From CAZLMW01 sp964560875 (lineage in GTDB: Bacteria > Myxococcota_A > UBA9042): a DNA stretch of 40,642 nt. Numbering within the stretch: position 1 is the first letter of the stretch; each line of letters starts with the position of its first letter. The translations under genes were made by a program, and so were the position numbers. Location: contig CAZLMW010000069.1 in NCBI GenBank assembly GCA_964560875.1, positions 1 through 40,642 of the forward strand. The letters run 5' to 3'. The notes under the pieces were generated by a model, which worked only from the letters and a program-made list of their open reading frames with translations, ran no database searches and was not told the origin of the DNA. Below are positions 33,065-40,642 of this stretch, one piece after another.

Positions 33065-34507
33065 CTACTCCACCTGGGCCCACTTGCGGAGCGCTTCGCC
33101 GTGGGTCTTGAGCTCCGATAGCAGTTCAACGCGCGTCTCGTCGTTGTCTTTGCCGAGCTCGTCAGCCACTTCCTGCAGCCAGGCGTCGACGTAGCTGTTG
33201 CCATCTTGCTGCTTGGCGAACAGGCGATCGCGACAATGGGCGCGCCACCGCTGGCGGATCTCCTGCGTTGCGGTCCGGTAGTGATTGCGGGCGGCGAACC
33301 GAAAGACCATCTCGGCCAAACGCGGGTCCCGCCACGGCAGCTGTCGCGTCACCGCGTCGACGGGGTTGCGGCGAACGTCCTGCAGTCGCGCGCGCTCGGA
33401 GTCGTCGAGAAAACCGGCGTACAGCGCCTCTTCCGGGTCGTCGGGCGCAGGGTATTCGCCGTCGTAAACGTGCAGCGCCCGACCGCGCAACCCCTTGGCT
33501 GAGAGCAAAGCCGCGGCGCGCTTGTTGATGGTCGGCAAGTCGAGCTGGATACGCTCCTGGACCTCGTCGGTGAACATCGCGATGGGCGCGACGAAGGGAT
33601 TCTTGTTGGCCCGCAATGACATCAGGCCCGGACGCGGCTCGCCAGGTTCGCGGTCGGCCATCTTGGTGAACACGGCGGCGCGCAGCTCCTCGGGCGGCAT
33701 CTGCAGAAATGGTGTCGGGTCGAAGCGGAGGTCCCACGCGAGCACGGCCGGCGAACCCCTGGGAAGCGACGCGAGCGGCAAAATGACCGTTGTACACGCG
33801 AGTTCGGAGGGCGTCGTGGACGCTACGTACAGCGCCGGTTTGGGGGCCGCGGGATCGAGCTGGGCGAGCACGTGATTGCGATGTCGGAGCCGCAGCGACC
33901 AATCGATGATGCGCGGCGCGTTGTCGTGCAGCTTACGGACCAGGCCGATTGTGGCGTGCACATCGCTCGCGGCGTCATGCGCGGATTCGTGGAGGACGTC
34001 GTTGGCGGGCGCGAGCTGTTCGAGCTTGAACGATGGTTTGCCGTCGGCCCGGAGCGGGATGTTCAAGGCGCTGGGCCGCAAGGCGTGCACCGCGCGGATG
34101 GTGTCGATCGGGTCCCAGCGCGCGTTCGGGGCGCTCGACCAGCGGTAGGGTTCGCGAAGTGTCCGCCAGCAAAGAAAACGCGTCAGCTCGTGGTCGAAAT
34201 CCATGCCGTTGTAGGCAACCGCCGTCGTCCCCGGCCGCTCGAGCTCGGCCATGAGGCGGTCGGCAAGCTCGGCCTCTTCGACCCCCTTGGCGGCAGTGCG
34301 CGGGCCGATGCCGTGGACGAAGGTTGCGTGCAGCGATGGCAAGCGGTCGGTTGGCGGGCGGCAAAGCAGCTCGAGAGGCGGCCCGATCGGCTTGAATTTG
34401 GCGTCGGTTCGTTGCCCGGCGACCTGCACGATGCGGCTTCGCTGAGGCTCGATTCCGTCGGTCTCATAGTCGTAGAAGAAGAACGTCTCGCGCGGAGCAG
34501 CAGGCAT
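33065..34507 (-). CDS. sbcB: exodeoxyribonuclease I (SbcB)
   Basis: A 480-residue 3'-5' single-strand DNA exonuclease of the DEDDh family, close to the E. coli length of 475. The active site is readable: YDYETDG (first Asp and Glu), AYNGMDFDHELTRF (Asp), and HDAASDVHATIGL with the catalytic His and last Asp. The C-terminal half has FRFAARNHYRTATQEIRQRW, resembling the E. coli FRYRARNFPGTL region, so this is a full ExoI with its accessory domains. The ATG of MPAAPRETFF (34507) is used, because the frame further upstream runs antisense through lepA. It acts in mismatch repair and recombination end processing. Confidence 0.9.
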   Translation of the reverse strand: MPAAPRETFFFYDYETDGIEPQRSRIVQVAGQRTDAKFKPIGPPLELLCRPPTDRLPSLHATFVHGIGPRTAAKGVEEAELADRLMAELERPGTTAVAYNGMDFDHELTRFLCWRTLREPYRWSSAPNARWDPIDTIRAVHALRPSALNIPLRADGKPSFKLEQLAPANDVLHESAHDAASDVHATIGLVRKLHDNAPRIIDWSLRLRHRNHVLAQLDPAAPKPALYVASTTPSELACTTVILPLASLPRGSPAVLAWDLRFDPTPFLQMPPEELRAAVFTKMADREPGEPRPGLMSLRANKNPFVAPIAMFTDEVQERIQLDLPTINKRAAALLSAKGLRGRALHVYDGEYPAPDDPEEALYAGFLDDSERARLQDVRRNPVDAVTRQLPWRDPRLAEMVFRFAARNHYRTATQEIRQRWRAHCRDRLFAKQQDGNSYVDAWLQEVADELGKDNDETRVELLSELKTHGEALRKWAQVE

Positions 34508-34533
34508 GGTCAGAGGGCGCGTCGCGTCAACGC

Positions 34534-36330
34534 CTAGTCTCGCTCGGTGCGGAGAACTGCCACGAATGCGTCTTGGGGGATCGCCACCGAGCCGACCTGT
34601 TTCATCCGCGCTTTGCCCTTCTTTTGCTTCTCGAGCAGCTTGCGTTTGCGGCTGATATCCCCGCCGTAGCACTTCGCCGTCACGTCTTTGCGGAACGCGT
34701 TGATGGTCGAGCGCGCGATGATTTTGCCACCGATTGCGCCCTGGATCGGGATCTTGAACATCTGCCGTGGGATCGCGTCGGCGAGCTTTTCGCAGTAGTG
34801 CAGCGCCCGCTCGCGCGCCTTGCCTTCGAAGACGAGGTAGGCCAGCGCGTCGACCTTCTCCTTGTTCACCAGGATGTCGACCTTGACGATCTTGCTCTTG
34901 CGGTAATCGAGCGGCTCCCAGTCGAACGAACCGTAACCTTGCGTCACTGTCTTGAGCCGGTCGTAGAAGTCGAACAGCACCTCGCCCAGCGGCATCTCGG
35001 ACATCACCTCGATGCGGCCGACCGCGAGGTAGTTCATCGACAAATCGGCGGCGCGATGCTTGCTGCACAGGTCCATGACGGCCCCCATGTAGCGCTCGGG
35101 CACCATGATCGACGCCTTGATGAAGGGCTCCTGGACCGAGTCGATGTAGACGGGATCGGGCCAATAGCTCGGGTTGTCGACGTCGAGCTCATTGCCGTTC
35201 TTAAGCTGCAACTTGTAGAGCACCGATGGCGCCGAGAGGATCAGCGACATGCCGAACTCGCGCTGCAGACGCTCCTGCACGACGTCGAGGTGGAGCAGGC
35301 CGAGAAAGCCGCACCGGAAACCCAACCCGAGCGCCGCCGATGAGTCCTTTTCGTAGACGAGCGAAGGGTCGTTGAGGCTCAGCTTTTCGAGCGCGGCGGT
35401 CAGATCCTCGAAGTCGTCGCTGGCCATCGGGTAGATCGACGAGAAGACGACCGGACGAGCCTCTTTGTAGCCCTGGATCGGTTGCTCGGCGGGCCTCTCG
35501 ACGTGCGTAATCGTGTCGCCGATCTTGATGCCGCGAATGCTCTTGATGCCGGCGATGACGTAGCCCACCGAGCCCGCGGTGAGCACCTTGATCGGGTTGC
35601 GGTTGATCTGGTGCAAGCCCAGCTCTTCGACCGCCGTGTCGAGCTCGGTGTACATCAGGCGGATCGCGTCGCCGGTCTTGAGCGTGCCGTCCACCACGCG
35701 AACCATCAGCACCACGCCGCGGTATTTGTCGTAGTACGCGTCGAAGACGAGCGCCTTGAGCGGAGCGTCCGGGTCACCTTCGGGAGCGGGCAGGCTTTCC
35801 ACCACACCTTCGAGGACGTCTTCGATGCCGATGGCGTTCTTGGCGGAGATGGGGATGGCGGCGAATGGGTCCAGGCCGAGGTCCGCATCGATCTCTTCGC
35901 GCACCCGTTCGACGTCGGCGGCGGGAAGGTCGATCTTGTTGATGACGGGCAGCAGCTCGAGGTCGTGTTCGAGCGCGAGGTAGAGGTTGGCCATCGTCTG
36001 GGCCTCAACGCCCTGGCTCGCGTCGACGATGATGAGCGCGCCTTCGCAGGACATCAGGGCGCGACGAACCTCGTGGCTGAAGTCGACGTGGCCGGGCGTA
36101 TCGATGAGGTTGAGCAGATAGGTCTGCCCGTCCCTGGCGGTGTACGACATCGTCATCGTGTTGGACTTGATGGTGATGCCGCGCTCGCGTTCGATGTCCA
36201 TCGTATCGAGCACCTGGTCGGTCATCTCGCGTTCGGAGATGGCGCCGCAATGCTGGATAATCCGGTCGGCGAGCGTCGACTTGCCGTGGTCGATGTGAGC
36301 GATGATGCAGAAGTTGCGGGTGTGTTCCAT
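34534..36330 (-). CDS. lepA: elongation factor 4 (LepA)
   Basis: A 598-residue translational GTPase of full family length. G motifs are AHIDHGKST (P loop), RGITI (switch I), DTPGHVDF, NKID and SAK. LepA-specific signs are the EF-G-like domains without domain IV, GFRCGFLGLLHLDVVQERL, and the C-terminal domain with YGSFDWEPLDYRKSKIVKVDILVN and RSTINAFRKDVTAKCYGGDISRKRKLLEKQKKGK. It binds ribosomes and assists translation or ribosome assembly under stress. No strong Shine-Dalgarno is visible before the ATG. Confidence 0.98.
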   Translation of the reverse strand: MEHTRNFCIIAHIDHGKSTLADRIIQHCGAISEREMTDQVLDTMDIERERGITIKSNTMTMSYTARDGQTYLLNLIDTPGHVDFSHEVRRALMSCEGALIIVDASQGVEAQTMANLYLALEHDLELLPVINKIDLPAADVERVREEIDADLGLDPFAAIPISAKNAIGIEDVLEGVVESLPAPEGDPDAPLKALVFDAYYDKYRGVVLMVRVVDGTLKTGDAIRLMYTELDTAVEELGLHQINRNPIKVLTAGSVGYVIAGIKSIRGIKIGDTITHVERPAEQPIQGYKEARPVVFSSIYPMASDDFEDLTAALEKLSLNDPSLVYEKDSSAALGLGFRCGFLGLLHLDVVQERLQREFGMSLILSAPSVLYKLQLKNGNELDVDNPSYWPDPVYIDSVQEPFIKASIMVPERYMGAVMDLCSKHRAADLSMNYLAVGRIEVMSEMPLGEVLFDFYDRLKTVTQGYGSFDWEPLDYRKSKIVKVDILVNKEKVDALAYLVFEGKARERALHYCEKLADAIPRQMFKIPIQGAIGGKIIARSTINAFRKDVTAKCYGGDISRKRKLLEKQKKGKARMKQVGSVAIPQDAFVAVLRTERD

Positions 36331-36489
36331 GAGGCCACGTATCCGTGATGAGGCGGCGGAATCCTACGCGAGAAATCGGCCCCCGGAAACGCGTCGATTC
36401 AAATGAGCCGCATTCCGACCGACGGTCTCGTCTGCTACGGTCGCGCTTCCGTGACCGCATGACGCCACCGCCAGTTGATTGGAGAGCGA

Positions 36490-37103
36490 ATGAGCCACGA
36501 GCCCGTCCAAACCAAGGATTACGCTCGGCAGGCCGCGCTGCTCGGCGATGAGTTGACCGACGCTGTCCTCGGCGCCATTCGAGGTGACAAACCCGTGCTC
36601 GGCAAGGCCGTGGCGCGGCAACGATGCCAAACTCATCGAACAGCTGCGGGTTTGGCGCAACCTCGGCAAAGACGGCAAGTACACGTTCGCGGCCGTGTCC
36701 GCCAACTCCAAGCTCGACACCCTGCAGGCGGCCTTGTTGGACGTGAAACTGCGACACCTGCCGGCTTTTCTCGACCGTCGCGCTGCGCTTGCAGGCCGTT
36801 ATCTCCGTGGACTCACCGGCGTCGGCGACCTGGTCTTACCCAACGTCCATCCCCACGCTCGCCACGCCTGGCACCTTTTCGTCGTGCAGACCGACCATCG
36901 CGATAAACTCAAGGCCTGGTTGGCGCAACGCGGCACCGGTTGGAGCCTTCACTACCCGGTCGCGGCGACGGACCAACCCGGCATCGCCCCGCACCTGCGC
37001 GGTCAATCCTGCGCGATCGCAACACGCTGGGCCGCCCGCGTGCTGACATTGCCGCTTTCACACGAGCACGAGAACGCCGAGATCGATCGTCTGGCGTGGC
37101 GCT
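36490..37103 (+). pseudogene. DegT/DnrJ-type aminotransferase relic with internal deletion
   Basis: A GGAG-preceded ATG at 36490 starts about 40 residues resembling the N-terminus of sugar-nucleotide aminotransferases (DYARQAALLGDELTDAVLGAI, then VLGKAV). At about 36612-36617 the similarity jumps to another frame and to the last third of the family (NDAKLIEQLRVWRNLGKDGKYTF, NSKLDTLQAALLDVKLRHLP, HAWHLFVVQTD, HYPVAATDQPG, LTLPLSHEHENAEIDRL). The 150-200 residues between, including the PLP lysine region, are missing, so the product cannot be active. The C-terminal part reads straight into a glycosidase relic in the same frame. Confidence 0.75.
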
Positions 37104-37132
37104 TCCAATCGCCGCCAGACGAGGGGTTGGGC

Positions 37133-37769
37133 ATCGGCGGCGCGGCCAATGCATGGCGGACCGTTGCGCGGATGCGCGACTTCGGCAAAATCATCAAGGC
37201 GCACGCGCCGGACGCGACCGTGCTCAACCTTGTGGCGCCGCTCGGTGTGTCGACCCGGGCGCTGCTCGAAGCCGGTGTGACCACGATCGGCCTCTGCGAG
37301 CTTCCCGGCGTCACCGAACGCGCCCTGCTCGGCCCCAAAGCCTCAGATGGCCAACCGGGAGGCGGGCTGGCTTATGCGGGCTTCAACCACCAGGGTTTCT
37401 TCTGGGCGACCGATCATCGAACCCGGGCTGCGCTCGACGAAGCGACACGTGCCGGCAAGGTGGATGCGACGGTACTTGCCGAGATGGGCGGAGCGCCGCT
37501 GAAGTACTACTACGAGATATTCGACACCGGGGCCGGCGCACGGTTGGGGCGCGTTCGACGACCGGGACGTGCCGACGACCTGCAGGCGTTGTCCGAGAGC
37601 GCCGTTGCGCAGATGGCCGCGACCCCTGGACGGCAAGAGACAGCCGCCGACGAGCGCTCGACCCCGTGGTTTGAAGATGGCGTGGTCCCAGCGCTGGTCG
37701 CCTTGTGCGGCGGGCCTTCCTGGACGGCGTTTGCGAACATCCCACACCCGTCTCCGGGCGCCGAACCAA
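37133..37769 (+). pseudogene. glycoside hydrolase family 4 relic
   Basis: About 210 residues resemble the middle of NAD-dependent family-4 glycosidases: APDATVLNLVAPLGVSTRAL, VTTIGLCELPG (the metal-binding Cys motif GLCN-like), YAGFNHQGFF (NH motif), GGAPLKYYYEI and DGVVPALVALCGGPSWTAFANIP. The N-terminal NAD-binding GxxS region and the C-terminal quarter are absent. It is fused in frame behind the aminotransferase relic, with no separate start or ribosome binding site, and similarity ends near 37769 close to a truncated lipoprotein gene on the other strand. Confidence 0.7.
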
Positions 37770-37814
37770 TCCGGGGCATCTGCCGAGACCTCAACAGGTA
37801 CCCGCACTTGGCCT

Positions 37815-38105
37815 TCAACGCTGCGATTTCATGCCGGTTGCTCGTCCGGTGCCGCCGCCAGAAGGCCCCTCGTTGGGCACGCAGTACCCGCCTTGTGGCG
37901 CGTTGGGCACAAACGTGTCGACGGGGGCCGTGTCTTCGGTCTTGCTGCTGTCGGCGGCGCCGCCATTGCCCGAGTCGGCCTCCGCTACCGTGGCCTGGAA
38001 GTCGCCATCTTCTTGTTCCGCGCCACAGGCCGCGATCGCCACGGCCGCAAGGAGCGCAACGAGGGTGTGCGTCGCTTTCGCACGGCGGAAATACAAGTGC
38101 GTCAT
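37815..38105 (-). CDS. lipoprotein, probably truncated at the C-terminus
   Basis: A 96-residue predicted lipoprotein with signal peptide and lipobox (LAAVAIAACG, Cys about 27), followed by an Asp/Ala/Gly-rich linker (FQATVAEADSGNGGAADS) and a short TFVPNAPQGGYCVPNEGPSGGG stretch. A GGAGG site precedes the ATG. The last residues (RATGMKSQR) look unrelated and the protein stops just as a Cys-containing domain begins, so the original 3' part was probably lost at the junction with the glycosidase relic. The linker start FQATVAEADSG is nearly repeated in the FGE-like lipoprotein at 39184 (FEATVAQADSG). Confidence 0.65.
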   Translation of the reverse strand: MTHLYFRRAKATHTLVALLAAVAIAACGAEQEDGDFQATVAEADSGNGGAADSSKTEDTAPVDTFVPNAPQGGYCVPNEGPSGGGTGRATGMKSQR

Positions 38106-38333
38106 CGAAGAGTCCTCCGGTTCAATTCTGCCTTCCCAAGCAAGTTATCGCACGCGGCGTGTCGGACAAGCGGTCGGCCGCTTCAGGTCATATTGCATGA
38201 ACGCACAGGCGCGGCAGGCCACGGCGCAAGCTCCACGGTGCAAAGGGGTTGCGGCTGCCTAGCCTCAATTCACACGCACCGCCCACCGACACACCTTTGG
38301 TTCACCCGCGGGCGGCACCTTGAGGAGGCTTCG

Positions 38334-39143
38334 ATGCGCGCAGATGCCCGTTTGGGGAGAGGTAAGGTCCGATTTGCCGCGATCCTTGTCGGGATCTTGA
38401 TGGCCGGCCCGGCGAGCGGTTGCGCGGGCGATAACGGCGATGGCAACGACGGCGATGCCGGCCCAACAGACAGCGGTGCGATCGACGCAACCCACGACGA
38501 CGCCGGATCTCAAGATGCCGGCCCCGCGGACACGGGCCCCGTGGATGTCGGTCCTGTCAACAACCCGCCGCTCGCGACCGACGACGAGGTCGACGCTTCG
38601 GGCAGCGGGTCGATGCTGATCACGGTGCTTTACAACGATGGTGATTACGACGGCGACAAGCTGACGATCGTGTCGGCCGACAAGCCCAAGCAGGGCACGT
38701 TGGAGATCGTGTACGGCCAGACGGTGCTCAAATACACGCCGACCAACCCGGGATTCGTAGGCACAGACGTCTTCGACTACACGGTCAGCGACGGCAAAGG
38801 CGGCAAAGACACGGCGACGATTCGGGTCCTCTACAAGACGGTACCCAAGATCAAGATCCTCAAGCCTTCAAATGGCGCCACGGCCGCGGGCGGCAGCGTG
38901 ACGCTGGAATGGACCGCAAGCGGCTGCAAGCTGTCGAGCCCCAACGCGAACAAGAGCGGCTGCCACGTGCACCTGTACATCGACAACAAGTACGTCAAGG
39001 GCCTGTACAACACGGCGCCGGTGCCGATCACAAAGCTCGACAAGGGCAAGCACGCGCTGGCGCTAAGGGTCCACGTCAACGCCGGTGGCGATGCTCCGTG
39101 GAAGCCCGAAGTCTGGGATGCGATCAACGTCACAGTGCCCTAG
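38334..39143 (+). CDS. lipoprotein with bacterial Ig-like domain
   Basis: A 269-residue predicted lipoprotein. The signal peptide (ILVGILMAGPASGC) ends in a lipobox with Cys at about 30. An Asp/Gly/Ala-rich linker of about 50 residues follows. Residues of about 80-165 form an Ig-like domain of the Big_9/VCBS type (NNPPLATDDEVDASGSGSML through KYTPTNPGFVGTDVFDYTVSD and ATIRVLY). The last 100 residues are a second beta-rich domain with two Cys (SGCKLSS, SGCHVHLYIDNKYV). It is likely surface exposed and adhesive or structural. GAGGAGG before the ATG fixes the start. The next lipoprotein gene follows after 40 bp. Confidence 0.82.
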   Translation: MRADARLGRGKVRFAAILVGILMAGPASGCAGDNGDGNDGDAGPTDSGAIDATHDDAGSQDAGPADTGPVDVGPVNNPPLATDDEVDASGSGSMLITVLYNDGDYDGDKLTIVSADKPKQGTLEIVYGQTVLKYTPTNPGFVGTDVFDYTVSDGKGGKDTATIRVLYKTVPKIKILKPSNGATAAGGSVTLEWTASGCKLSSPNANKSGCHVHLYIDNKYVKGLYNTAPVPITKLDKGKHALALRVHVNAGGDAPWKPEVWDAINVTVP

Positions 39144-39183
39144 ACAGCCGGTCGTCTCATCAACCGCGCCGGAGAAGCGAAAC

Positions 39184-40155
39184 ATGCAGCACAACAACAT
39201 GCACAAGTTCGTGGCATTGCTCGGGATAGCGGTGATGGTCATCGCCAGCTGTTCGGGTGATGACGACGGTGACAAGAAGAGCTTTGAGGCGACCGTCGCG
39301 CAGGCAGACAGCGGACCGGCGACCGACAGCGGCGCCACCGAGGCCGACATCGCCGCGGCTGTGGATTCCGGGCCCAAAGAGTACGCTTGCCCGGTCCGGA
39401 AGAAGTGCAACCGCGCTTACTGCGATCGGGTGTTGATCCCCGGCGGGACCTTCAAGATGGGGTCCGAGCATGGCCCGCGCGCCGACGCTCATTTTCCTGC
39501 TGGGGACGAACGGCCGATCCACGACGTCAAGCTGTCGCCCTATTGCATCGACAAGTACGAGACCACCCTCGAGCGGTACGAAGATTGTGTCGAAGCCGGA
39601 TGGTGCTCGCCTCTCGGGCTGAAATTCGTCGAGAAAGCCGACAGCCACAAGACCGTTGTCAACCACTACCCGAAGTCCTGCTACAGCAACATGAACTCGT
39701 GCCGCCACCGCGCCGTCAACGCCAAGAACTACTTCCAGGCGCAGCACTACTGTGCGTGGCTGGGCAGTCGCCTATGTACCGAGGCGGAGTGGGAGCGCGC
39801 AGCCAACGGCCCCGGACCGGGCAAGCGGGAACATCCCTGGGGCAACACCAAGCCGACCAGCCAGGTCGTCAATATCCCGTCAACGGGGACCGGATACGTC
39901 GAAGAGGTGGACGACTATGCGGCCGGCCAGTCGCCCGAGGGCGTGTTCAACCTCGCAGGCAACGTCTACGAGTGGGTGCGTGACGCCTATCATCCCTACC
40001 AGCCGACACCGGACGGACAGCCGCTCCTCGACCCTGTCTATCCGCCCAAGACGGCCGACCAATACGTCGTCGCGCGCGGCAGCTGTTTCTTCACCGAACC
40101 CGCGCGCACGGTCAACGACAGGTCGAAGATGCATATCACCTTCGACTGGGGCTGA
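39184..40155 (+). CDS. FGE/SUMF1-fold lipoprotein, stop codon before the conserved end
   Basis: A 323-residue predicted lipoprotein (lipobox VMVIASC, Cys about 23) with an Asp/Ala-rich linker and a formylglycine-generating-enzyme-type domain: VLIPGGTFKMGSEHG, YCIDKYETTLERYEDCV, CAWLGSRLCTEAEWERAANG, GVFNLAGNVYEWVRDAY and RGSCFF. The Cys pair of true FGE catalysis is not obvious, so it may be a non-catalytic member such as a glycan-binding or scaffold protein. The frame ends at a TGA (40153-40155) after TFDWG. The next codons read IGIRCC, like the family-final GFRC motif, and then meet a TAG at 40192-40194. The gene is therefore probably cut short by a nonsense change. Confidence 0.83.
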   Translation: MQHNNMHKFVALLGIAVMVIASCSGDDDGDKKSFEATVAQADSGPATDSGATEADIAAAVDSGPKEYACPVRKKCNRAYCDRVLIPGGTFKMGSEHGPRADAHFPAGDERPIHDVKLSPYCIDKYETTLERYEDCVEAGWCSPLGLKFVEKADSHKTVVNHYPKSCYSNMNSCRHRAVNAKNYFQAQHYCAWLGSRLCTEAEWERAANGPGPGKREHPWGNTKPTSQVVNIPSTGTGYVEEVDDYAAGQSPEGVFNLAGNVYEWVRDAYHPYQPTPDGQPLLDPVYPPKTADQYVVARGSCFFTEPARTVNDRSKMHITFDWG

Positions 40156-40642
40156 ATTGGCATCCGGTGCTGCAGTTCGGCAGTCGAGAAATAGCTGGCC
40201 AACGGCCGTCCTCAGAGCGCCACGTTCCCCGTGTCACGGAACGATTCGCCACGCGCAGTGGACGGCGCCTCTACTACCAACATATGGAGCGCCTTGTATG
40301 ACTGACGTCCCTGGCGCAGTCGCACGACACGATCAGCGTGTGTTGGCCGCGGCCAGGCCAGCATCCGTGATCTGCCACCAAACCCGGCGGGAGTCGTCCC
40401 GGTAACGTGAGACCAGAGCCTTATCGCCGTCACGTATCGACCAAAGCCGTGGCCGTCGCGATCTGCGCCCCAATAGTCACGTCTCCGCGCCATGTCATGT
40501 CTCCCGCATCATCGCCGCGTCGAGGTCCAACGCCACTGTGGCCATCAGATCGTCGTCGCTCAGCTCTGTCAACAGCGCCTCGCCGCCGCCCAGATCGGAT
40601 CGGAGTTGTTCGGACGTGAGCGTCGCCGCACTCATCGGCAAT
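40156..40642. other. region without a convincing gene
   Basis: The first 39 bases are the lost end of the FGE-like gene. On the minus strand a 46-codon frame (ATG at 40635, stop at 40495; MSAATLTSEQLRSDLGGGEA...) is followed by overlapping short frames starting at 40498 and 40493. A stretch around 40336-40412 reads SRYRDDSRRVWWQITDAGLA, vaguely like the wing of a winged-helix regulator, but it has no start. These may be debris of a disrupted gene. The sequence supports nothing firmer. Confidence 0.4.
40495..40635 (-). CDS. possible 46-residue peptide at the window edge
   Basis: A short acidic frame (SEQLRSDLGGGEALLTELSD and onward, ending MMRET) with a minus-strand ATG eight bases from the window end, so any upstream signals are out of view. 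Its TGA overlaps an ATG in a second frame. It resembles no family I can name. The absence of Cys and the few Ser/Thr at the C-terminus argue against a modified-peptide precursor. Confidence 0.25.
   Translation of the reverse strand: MSAATLTSEQLRSDLGGGEALLTELSDDDLMATVALDLDAAMMRET

Noticed and set aside
34508..35164. N-terminal extension of the exonuclease into lepA
   Set aside because: It is antisense-frame reading within lepA, and the exonuclease active site begins ten residues after the ATG at 34507.
40153..40155. TGA as a selenocysteine codon in the FGE-like gene
   Set aside because: The position is not a Cys in the family as I know it, and the following bases form only a weak 4-5 bp hairpin, not a convincing bacterial SECIS element.

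Overview
The window is very GC-rich and densely coding. Its content fits a predatory or social bacterium of the Myxococcota (former Deltaproteobacteria). The signs are three Hanks-type Ser/Thr kinases with accessory domains, a zinc-ribbon/double-FHA protein coupled to a PilZ protein, many lipoproteins with Asp/Gly/Ala-rich linkers, large TPR proteins, and a bacterial microcompartment (BMC) gene set closely resembling the one I remember from Haliangium ochraceum. No tRNA, rRNA, CRISPR array or intact insertion sequence was seen.

Region 1 (1-12132, minus strand). An (AGCGGG)n repeat lies at the edge. The next 12 kb reads leftward as one co-directional run. It begins with a five-gene BMC operon: BMC-T of the double-stacking type, BMC-H, BMC-P, a PduP/EutE-type CoA-acylating aldehyde dehydrogenase, and a second BMC-T. 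RibBX follows (DHBP synthase with a dead GTP cyclohydrolase II-like half), then a small lipoprotein, a kinase with GYF-like and DUF4388-like domains, a glycerophosphodiester phosphodiesterase, a membrane-anchored TPR protein, an RsmG-like methyltransferase and a helical-repeat protein. Several junctions overlap (ATGA, TGATG) or are very short. The BMC set has a complete minimal shell and the core aldehyde dehydrogenase, but no recognisable aldehyde-generating signature enzyme, phosphotransacylase or alcohol dehydrogenase in the window. Its substrate is therefore unknown.

Region 2 (12133-23911). Diverging from the BMC operon is a zinc-ribbon/double-FHA gene overlapping a PilZ gene. Then come an alpha/beta hydrolase, a giant (about 1,937 residues) TPR-like lipoprotein, a three-helix membrane protein, and a divergent kinase with an HCD instead of an HRD catalytic loop. 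That kinase may be translated from a leaderless mRNA.

Region 3 (23844-34507). This holds a 3' relic of a radical SAM gene, two short-chain dehydrogenases flanking a long-type acyl-CoA dehydrogenase (probably lipid metabolism), a small secreted beta-barrel-like protein, a basic lipoprotein, a third kinase with a C-terminal membrane anchor, an aldo/keto reductase and SbcB-type exonuclease I.

Region 4 (34534-40642). lepA is followed by a scarred stretch. A DegT/DnrJ aminotransferase with its middle deleted is fused in frame to the middle of a family-4 glycosidase, and this abuts a truncated lipoprotein. Two further lipoproteins follow. The last has a sulfatase-modifying-factor fold and is cut by a TGA just before its conserved terminal motif. 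The final 0.5 kb has no convincing gene.

Functions are inferred from sequence motifs read by eye. Comparisons with named proteins are from memory and were not searched.
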